This document shows, in pieces, positions 8,280 through 16,354 of a stretch of 44,863 nucleotides of DNA. The stretch's first letter is position 1. The number at the start of each line of letters is the position of its first letter. The DNA comes from CALRBF01 sp041164045 (lineage in GTDB: Bacteria; Patescibacteriota; Minisyncoccia; SW-4-49-11). The notes under the pieces were generated by a model. It was given only the letters and a program-made list of their open reading frames with translations, had not been told where the DNA came from and did no database searches. The DNA lies in the NCBI GenBank assembly GCA_041164045.1, contig JBEAQD010000045.1, positions 1-44,863 on the forward strand. The letters are read 5' to 3'. The translations under genes were made by a program, and so were the position numbers.

Positions 8280-9560
8280 TTATTTAGATAGCTTCTTGCT
8301 CAGAATAGAAATTAATTTATCTATCGGGACAATTTCTTGGTTTTCACTTTCTTTATCTCTCAAAATAACAGTCCCATCTACCGCTTCTTTGCGACCAATA
8401 ATTAAAGTTATTTCGGCATCTGATTTTTTGGCCTTTAATAACTGATTTTTTAGACTTTTAATTCCAAAGTTTTCTTTTACCTCCAGACCATGTTTTTGGA
8501 TTAAAGATAAAATTTTTAATGCACTTTTTTGTCCCTCAAGTCCAATAGAGGCGACAAATATATCTGGTTTTGTAGTTGAAGATAGTTTTTGAGGTTCTAG
8601 CTTTTGAACTAATTGCAATAATAAATCAACATAAATTTCTATTCCAGCAGCTCCTGAACCTTTATCTCCTCCTAATAGCTCAAACAATTCATTATGCCTT
8701 CCGCCTCTTACCAAAACCATTTCTGGATAATCAGTACTCATTATTTCAAAATATACACCCTCATTAAAACCTATTGAACCTGAGAGACTCGAATCTAAAT
8801 TATATTGTATGTCTAAAGTATCCAAAAACTCTAATACAGACTTTAAATACTGAGATTCTTTTATACTAAGATAGTCTACAATTTGAGGAATTTTTATATT
8901 GACATCTGTGTCCAGACTCATTAATTCATTATATAGTTGAATTGGATTGTATGATAAAGAATTAGATAGATTTTTGAATCTTTTTGGAGTTCTTGATAAT
9001 AGCTCTTTATAATACTGATCTCTAGAATCTGCTCCTCCAAGAGCATTTATATTGACGACTAGATTTTCTATACCTTGAGACTCTAGCATTCTATAAGCTG
9101 TTAAAATCATTTCTGCATCTCTAACAGGATTTGTATCTCCTATACATTCTGCCTTAAACACATGAAATTGCTTAGGGGTAGTAGAGCTATCATTATCATC
9201 ATCAACCAATGATATACCGTAGTCGAATAACTTTAATGGATCTTCTTGATACTCCATATTATTATCAATGACCGTCTTTAGTATCCCAACTGGTCCCGGA
9301 GCTCCTAATACTATAGTATTCTTAGATTTGTATTGAACGGTAAATAATGACTCTTTTGCACTGATATTGAGTTTATTTAATATTTTAGTACTAAAAACTG
9401 AAGCCTCTTGAGTGAAAGCAAAGCCACTATTCTGGTAGCCAGCACTTTTGAGTGTATCTCTAATATCTGACACTACACAATCCCAAATATTTGAAAACTC
9501 TGAGTTAATGATAGGTTGGTCTCCTGAATTATTATTTCTTATACCTCTTCTTCTACGCAT
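8280..9560 (-). CDS. HisRS-like protein lacking the catalytic motifs
   Basis: The 426-aa protein follows histidyl-tRNA synthetase from end to end: a class II core (about 20-320), the segment KQFHVFKAE..G..NPVRDAEMI (130-152), LVRGGRHNELFELLGG (283-298), and a C-terminal anticodon-binding domain (about 330-426, GIKSLKNQLLKAKKSDAEITLIIG). The residues that make the enzyme work are replaced. The LRPEGT motif reads LGAPGP (85-90), the motif 2 FRHERP arginine segment reads LVDDDNDS (118-125), the RGLDYY loop reads GSIGFN (261-266), and the motif 3 GLERL reads GIEIY. It is probably a non-catalytic paralogue, comparable in principle to HisZ or the Gcn2 HisRS domain; its role is unknown. It is translated 3 bases after lepB. 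Confidence 0.8.
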   Translation of the reverse strand: MRRRRGIRNNNSGDQPIINSEFSNIWDCVVSDIRDTLKSAGYQNSGFAFTQEASVFSTKILNKLNISAKESLFTVQYKSKNTIVLGAPGPVGILKTVIDNNMEYQEDPLKLFDYGISLVDDDNDSSTTPKQFHVFKAECIGDTNPVRDAEMILTAYRMLESQGIENLVVNINALGGADSRDQYYKELLSRTPKRFKNLSNSLSYNPIQLYNELMSLDTDVNIKIPQIVDYLSIKESQYLKSVLEFLDTLDIQYNLDSSLSGSIGFNEGVYFEIMSTDYPEMVLVRGGRHNELFELLGGDKGSGAAGIEIYVDLLLQLVQKLEPQKLSSTTKPDIFVASIGLEGQKSALKILSLIQKHGLEVKENFGIKSLKNQLLKAKKSDAEITLIIGRKEAVDGTVILRDKESENQEIVPIDKLISILSKKLSK

Positions 9561-9563
9561 AAT

Positions 9564-10175
9564 CTATTCATTATTATTGGAAAATACTTTAATTGCATTA
9601 AATGGGAACAATCTAATTAATGGCTTACCAACTATATATGACTTGTCTACGGGCCCAAAAAATCTTGAGTCTGAACTATTTCCTCTATTATCTCCTAGTA
9701 CAAAGTATTGATTATCTTTTAAAGTCACATCTATTGGATCTTGTGAAAGTGTTTTTAGACCATCTAATATATATTCTTCATCTAAAGTGGTAGGGGTATC
9801 AGCGTTATTCTCATACAAAATAACTTTACCTTCTTTGATAACCACTCTATCTCCTGGTATTCCAATAACTCTTTTGATATAATACTCTCCTCCACTACCT
9901 CCTGGAATAAATTCAGTGTGAAATACAACCACCTCAAATCTCTTTGGGTCAGTAAAGTTGTACGTAAGTTGATCTACAATTAGATAATCACCATCTGAAA
10001 AAATCTGCTCCATAGATCTACCTTTGACTAAAAATGGTTGAGCTATATAACCTTTGGTTACAAAATATATAGTACACAAAATAATTAATGTTTTTATTAT
10101 ATCCCACAACTCATTCTTAAAGGTATTTGATTTTTGTTGCTTTATCTGCTGATACTGTTCTTGTTGTTGATCCAT
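9564..10175 (-). CDS. lepB: Signal peptidase I
   Basis: Signal peptidase I cleaves signal peptides from exported proteins at the outer face of the membrane. The 203-aa protein has one N-terminal membrane helix (about 24-43), catalytic Ser54 in KGRSMEQ, catalytic Lys101 in YYIKRVIGIPGD, and the C-terminal signature GDNRGNSSDSRFFGPV. A Q-rich cytoplasmic N-terminus precedes the helix. A TATAAT-type -10 at 10200 lies about 25 bases upstream. It is first in a two-gene unit with the HisRS-like gene. Confidence 0.95.
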   Translation of the reverse strand: MDQQQEQYQQIKQQKSNTFKNELWDIIKTLIILCTIYFVTKGYIAQPFLVKGRSMEQIFSDGDYLIVDQLTYNFTDPKRFEVVVFHTEFIPGGSGGEYYIKRVIGIPGDRVVIKEGKVILYENNADTPTTLDEEYILDGLKTLSQDPIDVTLKDNQYFVLGDNRGNSSDSRFFGPVDKSYIVGKPLIRLFPFNAIKVFSNNNE

Positions 10176-10199
10176 GTGATAGACTTGTTAATTAGCAAC

Positions 10200-10210
10200 A
10201 TTATACATCA
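10200..10210 (-). promoter_or_regulatory. Probable -10 promoter element of lepB
   Basis: TGATGTATAAT on the minus strand lies about 25 bases ahead of the lepB start. It is weaker than the TATGnTATAAT copies elsewhere in the window, and no -35 is evident. Confidence 0.45.
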
Positions 10211-10289
10211 TTTTTTGCATTTAGTAAAGACCTAAATACATCAAATTTAAGCTATTTTTATTATATGTTATAAATTAACAGATTATCAT

Positions 10290-10946
10290 CTAAATACTCC
10301 TGTATCCTGACCTTGTGACTATAATATGATCCAGTACCGATATAGACAGCAATTCTCCTGCTGCTTTAATTCTCTCCGTTAGAGTTATATCAGCTTGGCT
10401 AGGCGTGTCATCACCTGAAGGATGATTGTGAACTATAATCATTGCGGCTGCATGATATTTGATAGCTGGTACAAAAATATCCCTTGGATGCGCTATGCTT
10501 TGGTCTATAGTCCCAATGGAGATAATTTCATCATGAATAACTTGATTTTTTATATTAAGATAAAGTCCTCTTAAATACTCTTTTTTTAGACTATGCATAT
10601 CACTAACAAATTCCCATACATCCTGTGGTGAACGAATAGTTGGTATATCTATACTTTTATCAGCAAATGTTCTTCTACCAATTTCAAAACAAGCTAAGAC
10701 CTGACAGGCTTTGACTTTTGGTAGGTCAAAATCCTCCATCACATCGGCAACTCTACTATAGCCAGTGATAGTTTTGGAGCCATAATCTTTAAAAATTCTT
10801 TTAGACAGCTCCAAAACATTCTCTTTTTTATATCCAGTCCCCAAAATAATAGCCAATAGCTCCTCCAAATTAAGAGCTTGTACTCCTGAGCTAATCAACT
10901 TCTCTCTGGGTTGCTGATCAGCCGGTAAAAATTTGATTTTATACAT
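10290..10946 (-). CDS. radC: RadC-family JAMM-domain protein
   Basis: The 218-aa protein has an N-terminal UPF0758/HhH-like region (PREKLISSG, LLAIILGTGYK) and a C-terminal MPN/JAMM domain with H173-N-H175-P-S-G, S183 and D186 forming the zinc site. RadC proteins are widespread; the old link to DNA repair is weakly supported and the biochemical role is unclear. It is last in the parB-ruvX-GT2-galT-radC operon, 2 bases after galT. Confidence 0.92.
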   Translation of the reverse strand: MYKIKFLPADQQPREKLISSGVQALNLEELLAIILGTGYKKENVLELSKRIFKDYGSKTITGYSRVADVMEDFDLPKVKACQVLACFEIGRRTFADKSIDIPTIRSPQDVWEFVSDMHSLKKEYLRGLYLNIKNQVIHDEIISIGTIDQSIAHPRDIFVPAIKYHAAAMIIVHNHPSGDDTPSQADITLTERIKAAGELLSISVLDHIIVTRSGYRSI

Positions 10947-10948
10947 AT

Positions 10949-11950
10949 TTATTTTAATATTTCAGTGGTCATTTCTGGAGATACTACACAAATATCTGTA
11001 TCGGTCCCTATTTCATAACCTCCTACAAAGTTAATTCTAGGAGTTAATCGAATAAACCATCTAAATCCTTTGTATAGATTGCCATCTACTGGCGCAGTTA
11101 TGATTGCCATATTATAATCTATATCTCCAATTTTAGTATAATAAGATTGGAGTATAAATTTATATATTTTAGCTAAATTATATAGTTCAGTTTGATTAGA
11201 ATAAGCAAAGTTAGCTTGTGGATATTTAGGATAAATATCCACTTCATAAGCAACTCTGGATGCATACGGGGATAAAGCTATAAAATAGTCATTTTCTACA
11301 ATAATTCTCTGCTTCACATTTTGTTCATAGTCAATAATCACTTGAGCTAAATCTCTATTATTAGAGCGATAATACTTTTCTACTCCTTCCACAATTCTTT
11401 CAACTCCATCTGGCACAATTGGAGTAGCTATGATTTGTGAATGAGGATGAGCAATACTAGCTCCTGCTTGGTAACCGTGATTATGAATGACTGCTATATA
11501 TCTAATATGCTTATTTTTCATAAGTTCTAAGCTCCTAGCCTGAAAAGCCTTGAACATTAACGCTAATTTTTTGATAGAAAAATCTCGAATCTGAGTATCT
11601 TCCTCACGATAAATTACAACCTCATGTTCACCTTCTCCTTCTACAAAATGGTATGGGCCTTCGATCTGATATTTAGGAGATTCAGTAGATTTTAATAGTG
11701 GATAAATATTTTTTACAACAAATACTTGAGATTCTTGTTTTTCATCTTTGATTTCTAGTATGATATTTTCTTTAGATTTACCAGCTATAATATCTGCAAA
11801 AGGATTGATCAAATTAGATAAATTACTAATTTTAATCTCATTATTTATCAAAGTATGTGGTCTGTGATTACGATTAGTAGATACCAAAACCCATTCTCCA
11901 GTAAAGATATCTTGACGGAATTCTTGAGTTGTTTTTGTTTTTCTTTTCAT
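10949..11950 (-). CDS. galT: GalT-family nucleotidyltransferase
   Basis: This 333-aa HIT-superfamily protein resembles galactose-1-phosphate uridylyltransferase. It begins with RQDIFTGEWVLVSTNRNHRP, has NHGYQAGASIAHPHSQ with the H168-P-H170 active-site pair (the second His is normally the uridylylated nucleophile), and a C-terminal RFIRLTPRINFVGGYE-type segment. The cysteine zinc motif of E. coli GalT (CPFC-like) is absent; the equivalent region reads INPFADI. Some members act on other sugar phosphates or on ADP-glucose, so the substrate is uncertain. The neighbouring glycosyltransferase suggests a role in nucleotide-sugar supply. Confidence 0.85.
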   Translation of the reverse strand: MKRKTKTTQEFRQDIFTGEWVLVSTNRNHRPHTLINNEIKISNLSNLINPFADIIAGKSKENIILEIKDEKQESQVFVVKNIYPLLKSTESPKYQIEGPYHFVEGEGEHEVVIYREEDTQIRDFSIKKLALMFKAFQARSLELMKNKHIRYIAVIHNHGYQAGASIAHPHSQIIATPIVPDGVERIVEGVEKYYRSNNRDLAQVIIDYEQNVKQRIIVENDYFIALSPYASRVAYEVDIYPKYPQANFAYSNQTELYNLAKIYKFILQSYYTKIGDIDYNMAIITAPVDGNLYKGFRWFIRLTPRINFVGGYEIGTDTDICVVSPEMTTEILK

Positions 11951-11956
11951 ATTAAT

Positions 11957-12679
11957 TTATTTTTTATAATATTTCGTTAATAATCTATATTTTATTATAA
12001 CTGTATCTAATAATACATGTATATAATCTTTTAACTTTACATGAGAGCTGTCATCATTATACCATACAACTGGCATTTCTTTAATATTATATCGAAAGTA
12101 CCGAGCCAAAGCCAGGAGTTCAATATCAAATGACCAGCCTTTCATAGTTAATTGCCTAAAAATATGGCGAGCCAATTTCCCCTCAAAAACCTTAAAACCA
12201 CATTGAGTATCTTTAATTCCTCCAACCAATAATATCTGTATCCATAAATTCCCTAAATCACCCAAAAGCTCTTTATATCGTGCCTGCCTTACCTCAATTT
12301 TACTATCCTTCATATCCCTAGAGCCTACCACTACGTCTACTCCCTGCCTCATTACTGGTAAAATTTTATCCAATTCATCGATATGAGTAGAATTATCTGC
12401 ATCCATAAATAATACATACTCCCCCTTGGATTCCAAAACACCTTGCTTTACTACTGCCCCCTTACCACGATTGATTTTATTATTTATAATTTTAATTTTT
12501 TTGTATTTTTTAGATAATTTGGTAACCACTTCTAAGGTTTTGTCTTTAGATCCATCTAGGACAATTATAATTTCATAGTCTTGAATCTCGGATTTATCAA
12601 AATAATCAACCACACTATGAATTGTAGGAGTAATTCTTTTTTCTTCATTATAGGCAGGTATTATAACACTAATTTTCAT
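11957..12679 (-). CDS. Family 2 glycosyltransferase, dolichyl-phosphate glucosyltransferase-like
   Basis: The 240-aa GT-A protein starts with ISVIIPAYNEEKRI and has the metal-binding region FMDADNSTHIDEL (about 92-104), VVGSRDMKDS and DTQCGFKVF. These features fit the Alg5/DPG-synthase type, which transfers a sugar from a nucleotide donor to a polyprenyl phosphate. No membrane helices are obvious at the C-terminus. It lies 6 bases after ruvX and 6 before galT. Confidence 0.87.
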   Translation of the reverse strand: MKISVIIPAYNEEKRITPTIHSVVDYFDKSEIQDYEIIIVLDGSKDKTLEVVTKLSKKYKKIKIINNKINRGKGAVVKQGVLESKGEYVLFMDADNSTHIDELDKILPVMRQGVDVVVGSRDMKDSKIEVRQARYKELLGDLGNLWIQILLVGGIKDTQCGFKVFEGKLARHIFRQLTMKGWSFDIELLALARYFRYNIKEMPVVWYNDDSSHVKLKDYIHVLLDTVIIKYRLLTKYYKK

Positions 12680-12685
12680 AATCTT

Positions 12686-13063
12686 CTATCTTTTATCTAA
12701 CCACTCTTCTAATAAAATTCTAGCTGATTCTATATCTATACTCTTCCCCTTGGGTATATATCTTTTAGCCAATGAACTTGTTAGTCTCTCATCATATTCC
12801 TCTACTGCTATTGAAAATTTTGATTTTAATTCTTGAATAAATTGTCTTACCTTTAGGGTTTGCTGGGTGTCAGTAGATTTAAAATTAAGTGGTAATCCTA
12901 CTAAAATATAATCTATTTCATATTCTCTTATTACTTGCTCTAATTCATTCCAAAGTGCTTGATTATTTTTTATTAATTTTAGAGGTAATGCTATATTATG
13001 GTCTATAGAGCTATGAGCTAAACCTATTCTGACATCTCCATAATCTATACTAAGAACATTCAT
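12686..13063 (-). CDS. ruvX: RuvX/YqgF RNase H-fold nuclease
   Basis: The 125-aa protein has the RNase H-fold start VLSIDYGDVRIGLAHS with the first acidic residue, a central VGLPLNFKS motif, the YDERLTS motif and a C-terminal acidic residue in SARILLEEWLD. The family is implicated in pre-16S rRNA processing and proposed as a Holliday-junction resolvase. It is placed directly after parB with a 6-base gap. Confidence 0.93.
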   Translation of the reverse strand: MNVLSIDYGDVRIGLAHSSIDHNIALPLKLIKNNQALWNELEQVIREYEIDYILVGLPLNFKSTDTQQTLKVRQFIQELKSKFSIAVEEYDERLTSSLAKRYIPKGKSIDIESARILLEEWLDKR

Positions 13064-13069
13064 ACCTAA

Positions 13070-13951
13070 TTATTGGGATAATTTTTTATATAAATTCTCA
13101 ATTTCTGACTCTTCAAAAAAATTTAATGTTACTATATATCTTTTACCTTTTTTCCTAACTTCTACTTTATTATGTATAGTCTCTGACAGTTGAGAAACCC
13201 ATTGTTTGACTTCTGAACTAACTTGATTTTGCACACTATTGGGGGCTTTTTTGACAACTTTAGCGGTCTGTCTTACATTGAGGGCATTATTGATAATATT
13301 ATCTAGGACCTGCTCTTGTAACTCTACGGTTTCGATTCCAGCAATAATTTTAGCATGGCCCTCGGTGATATCTCCGGCCGCTAGAGCATTTTGTACTTTT
13401 GCTGGTAATTGTAAATACCTAAGAGTATTAGCTACTGCTGAACGACTAATATCTAATTGTTTAGCAATGGCTTCTTGGGTAATGTTAAATTTATGTTGTA
13501 ATTCGGCAAACCCTTTAGCTCTTTCGATTGGATTTAAGTTTTGTCTTTGAATATTTTCAATCAAAGCTAATTCTGCTTTATCTTGATCGTTAATACCATC
13601 TTTGATAACTACAGATACAGCAGATAATCCAGCTAATTTAGCTGCTCTTAGTCTTCTCTCTCCTGCTATTAATTGATATTTATCCTTACCAATGTTTGTC
13701 ACCACTAGTGGCTGCAATATACCTTTATCTCTAATAGATTGAGCTAAATTTTCTATTTCTTCTTGCAAAAATTCAGTTCGTGGCTGATATGGATTAGCCT
13801 CTATGAAATTAATATCTACTTCTAAAAGTTTGTCTTTTGTACTCAAAGTTTCCTCAGTTTTTATACTCTGAGCTGGAACAGGCTTTCCTGTAGGCTTATT
13901 GGGGATCAAAGATGATAAACCTCTACCGAGTGGACTTTTACTCATAGACAT
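13070..13951 (-). CDS. parB: Chromosome partitioning protein ParB
   Basis: ParB is a CTP-dependent DNA clamp that loads at parS. The 293-aa protein has the N-terminal ParA-interacting motif LGRGLSSLIP (residues 8-17), the ParB/Srx nuclease-like fold with NPYQPR and GERRLRAAKLAG (CTP-binding region), a helix-turn-helix (about 155-185, AIAKQLDISRSAVANTLRYLQLP) and a short dimerisation tail. It heads its operon from an extended -10 at 13968. parA is encoded immediately upstream but probably in a different transcript. I saw no canonical parS. Confidence 0.95.
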   Translation of the reverse strand: MSMSKSPLGRGLSSLIPNKPTGKPVPAQSIKTEETLSTKDKLLEVDINFIEANPYQPRTEFLQEEIENLAQSIRDKGILQPLVVTNIGKDKYQLIAGERRLRAAKLAGLSAVSVVIKDGINDQDKAELALIENIQRQNLNPIERAKGFAELQHKFNITQEAIAKQLDISRSAVANTLRYLQLPAKVQNALAAGDITEGHAKIIAGIETVELQEQVLDNIINNALNVRQTAKVVKKAPNSVQNQVSSEVKQWVSQLSETIHNKVEVRKKGKRYIVTLNFFEESEIENLYKKLSQ

Positions 13952-13967
13952 ATTTTATATTAAATTT

Positions 13968-13978
13968 ATTATATCACA
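13968..13978 (-). promoter_or_regulatory. Extended -10 promoter of the parB operon
   Basis: TGTGATATAAT on the minus strand sits between parA and parB, about 17 bases ahead of the parB start. The leader would be very short. Confidence 0.6.
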
Positions 13979-13998
13979 ATTCTAATGATTTGATAATC

Positions 13999-14763
13999 TT
14001 AATTTTGTTTAGTTAACTTAATTAGCTCTTGAGCCAGCTGGCGATAGGCAAATGAACCTTTGGATAATGGAGCATAGTCATGAATAGCTTTACCAAAACT
14101 TGGAGCTTCAGATAGACTCACATTTCTCGGAATTACCGTATCAAATACATAGCCTGGGAAAAATTTACTAACTTCTTTGGCTACCATTGCTGAGAGTCTA
14201 TTTCTTCTATCATACATAGTCAAAATTGCTCCAAGTACGGATAAATCTGGCTTCAAATTATCTGAGATTAACTGAATAGTCTCTAGGAGCTGTCCTAAAC
14301 CTTCCAGAGCATAATATTCACATTGTACTGGAATAATAATCTTATCAGCAGCTACTAAACCATTGATTGTAAGTAAACCCAAGCTAGGTGGTGAGTCGAT
14401 AATAATATAATCATATAAATGGACAAGACTTTGCAATTGGTCATACAGAACGAACTCCCTACGATTCATATTAACTAGTTCTACTCCTATTCCGGCCACA
14501 TCTTGAGTCCCGGCAATAATATCCAATTTTGGATATCTAGTGGTATGTATACTATTCTGGAGGGGAGTATTCTCATCCATCATTAACTCATATAAACCCG
14601 CTTTATCTCCTAATTCAAAGCCCAGTCCACTAGTAGCATTACTTTGTGGGTCCAAATCTATAAGTACAACTTTTTTACCAAATTTGGCTAAATAAGAGGC
14701 TAAGTTTATACTGGTTGTGGTCTTACCTGTACCACCTTTTTGATTCGTAACTGTTATAATCAT
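13999..14763 (-). CDS. parA: ParA/Soj partition ATPase
   Basis: The 254-aa protein is a deviant Walker A ATPase with NQKGGTGKTTTSINLA (8-23), VVLIDLDPQSNATSGLG and the Walker B region YIIIDSPPSLGLL. It partners ParB in origin segregation. Its start codon overlaps the stop of the upstream carboxypeptidase gene (ATGA at 14760-14763), so the two are translationally coupled and probably share the promoter at 15758. Confidence 0.95.
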   Translation of the reverse strand: MIITVTNQKGGTGKTTTSINLASYLAKFGKKVVLIDLDPQSNATSGLGFELGDKAGLYELMMDENTPLQNSIHTTRYPKLDIIAGTQDVAGIGVELVNMNRREFVLYDQLQSLVHLYDYIIIDSPPSLGLLTINGLVAADKIIIPVQCEYYALEGLGQLLETIQLISDNLKPDLSVLGAILTMYDRRNRLSAMVAKEVSKFFPGYVFDTVIPRNVSLSEAPSFGKAIHDYAPLSKGSFAYRQLAQELIKLTKQN

Positions 14764-15737
14764 ATCTCGTAGTTATCCTCTATCCATTTTATCAAATTTC
14801 TAGTATCTTGGAAACGATAACCACCAATTCCAGATTTCAGAACCACAATCCCCACTATTCTATTTTTGATTGAGACTACTGAGGATAAAGTCTCTCCAGC
14901 CTCATCAGTAAGACCGGTTTTACCCACTATCATTTGAATATCTTTATCTAACATTTCATTAGTATTACCCAGTCTGATAGCTTGTCCTGACTTAGAGTTG
15001 ATGATAGTTTCTCTTTGCTTCAATACTTCTATTAAATCTGGATAATTATCATATAAATCTTGAGTTAATTTCATAATATCACTAGCCGTACTATAATTAC
15101 TAGTTGGTTTTTGGTCTAATCCATGGGCATTAAAAAACTCACTACCTTGCATACCTAAATCCTGAGCTTTTTTATTCATTTTAGTATTAAAAGCATCCAC
15201 TCCTCCAAAACTTTCAGCTAATAACTGAGCCGCATCATTACTAGACACCATCAAAGATGCTCTTAGAATATCCTCAACTTTAAATTGTTCATCTACTTTG
15301 AGCGAATTGCCACCATAAGTATCAAAAGCAGTCTGGGTCATCTGGATATATTTATCATCTCCCCATTTATACTCATCCATTACCACCATAGAGCTTAATA
15401 ACTTAGTTATACTGGCTAATTGATAGCGATTTAAGGCATTTTTATTATACAGGATATCTCCAGTCTCAAAGTCTACTACAAGGGCTGACTCAGCGGTAAT
15501 ATTAGGATCAACTGCTTCATTATTTATCTTACGAAATTTAACAATAGGAGCTGGCTCTAATGCATTAATATTAGCTACAACCTGAGTGTCAGGCATATTG
15601 AGGATTTTGATATGATGCAAAACTCCCAGATTATTAAGCCCTTCTGCATTATTGGTAGTAAACCCCAAAACCACATTACCAATACTAATTATGGCTATAA
15701 AAATTCCGACAGACCAATACAATTTTTTGAACTTCAT
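14760..15737 (-). CDS. D-alanyl-D-alanine carboxypeptidase (S11 penicillin-binding protein)
   Basis: The 325-aa exported enzyme trims or cross-links peptidoglycan stem peptides. It has an N-terminal membrane anchor or uncleaved signal (about 8-28), then the three serine-acyl-transferase motifs in order: ASITKL (SxxK), VSSNDA (SxN) and GKTGLTDEAG (KTG). The C-terminal PBP5-type beta domain is absent, so it is a single-domain form. It is followed by parA with a 4-base overlap. Confidence 0.93.
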   Translation of the reverse strand: MKFKKLYWSVGIFIAIISIGNVVLGFTTNNAEGLNNLGVLHHIKILNMPDTQVVANINALEPAPIVKFRKINNEAVDPNITAESALVVDFETGDILYNKNALNRYQLASITKLLSSMVVMDEYKWGDDKYIQMTQTAFDTYGGNSLKVDEQFKVEDILRASLMVSSNDAAQLLAESFGGVDAFNTKMNKKAQDLGMQGSEFFNAHGLDQKPTSNYSTASDIMKLTQDLYDNYPDLIEVLKQRETIINSKSGQAIRLGNTNEMLDKDIQMIVGKTGLTDEAGETLSSVVSIKNRIVGIVVLKSGIGGYRFQDTRNLIKWIEDNYEI

Positions 15738-15757
15738 AAATTATTTATATTTTGTAT

Positions 15758-15768
15758 ATTATATCATA
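15758..15768 (-). promoter_or_regulatory. Extended -10 promoter of the carboxypeptidase-parA unit
   Basis: TATGATATAAT on the minus strand lies about 21 bases upstream of the carboxypeptidase start. Confidence 0.65.
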
Positions 15769-16210
15769 ATTATAAAATAATTTACAATTTTTGTAACGGA
15801 GAATGGATCTTGAAGCCGTCTGTATGTGTACTAAAATTAAAAGCTTCAGAAATACTACACCCAGTCTTGTAGTCTTTCCCCTCCCAAATAAATATTGGAA
15901 GGACTTAAATCCTCACCTCCGCCCGAGGCGGATTAAAAAGCGAGGGACAAAAATACATCCACCTCCGGACTAAAGGCCACCTCCTCCAAAGGAGGACAGA
16001 AGCTCAAGAATAAAAACAAAGCACCTTGGGCGACTGAAAGATTGCCCCTAAGAAAGTGATATAGATTACAAGATAGGAGCATTAGCTAAGTCCACCCTCC
16101 CCCTACGGGGACTCCCTCCGAAGGGAGACAAAGTAACCACAGGTCGCCACTACGAATACAAAAATAATTCTTAATTGTAGGAGTCCTTCCGCTACGGATA
16201 AACTATTTTG
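15769..16210. other. Intergenic region with GC-rich palindromic island B
   Basis: No gene is recognised in these 440 bases. From about 15860 to 16200 base composition rises sharply and short hairpin palindromes cluster: CCGCC-CGA-GGCGG (15919-15931), CCTCC-AAA-GGAGG (15983-15995), CCCC-TAC-GGGG (16100-16110) and CTCCCT-CCGA-AGGGAG (16112-16127). The 15-base word CTACGAATACAAAAA at 16150-16164 recurs at 27047-27061 in island C. I looked for RNase P, tmRNA and SRP RNA signatures and found none. Confidence 0.6.
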
Positions 16211-16283
16211 TGCTCTCACCAAGACTCGAACTTGGATTAGAGGCTTAGGAGTCCCCTGTTCTATCCCGTTGAACTATGAGAGC
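16211..16283 (-). tRNA. tRNA-Arg (anticodon CCT)
   Basis: The 73-base minus-strand sequence folds as a complete cloverleaf. It has a 7-bp acceptor stem GCTCTCA/TGAGAGC, a D arm GTTC..GAAC, an anticodon loop CTCCTAA, a T arm CCAAG-TTCGAGT-CTTGG and discriminator A. The innermost anticodon-stem pair is an A-G mismatch. CCA is not encoded (the 3' flank reads CAAAATAG). It decodes AGG. Confidence 0.93.
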
Positions 16284-16354
16284 AATGGTCTTATTATACT
16301 GAAAAATTTAATTTTTGTATATAAGACAATATTATTTGTTTTAGTATGAAAAAA

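Noticed and set aside
13070..15768. A parS centromere site near parAB
   Set aside because: I looked for the TGTTTCACGTGAAACA-type palindrome in and around the par genes and found none by eye. A site may lie outside the window.
15860..16200. Possible structured RNA such as RNase P, tmRNA or SRP RNA
   Set aside because: The hairpins are short and independent. I found none of the conserved RNase P, tmRNA or SRP core words on either strand, and the same words recur in other islands.
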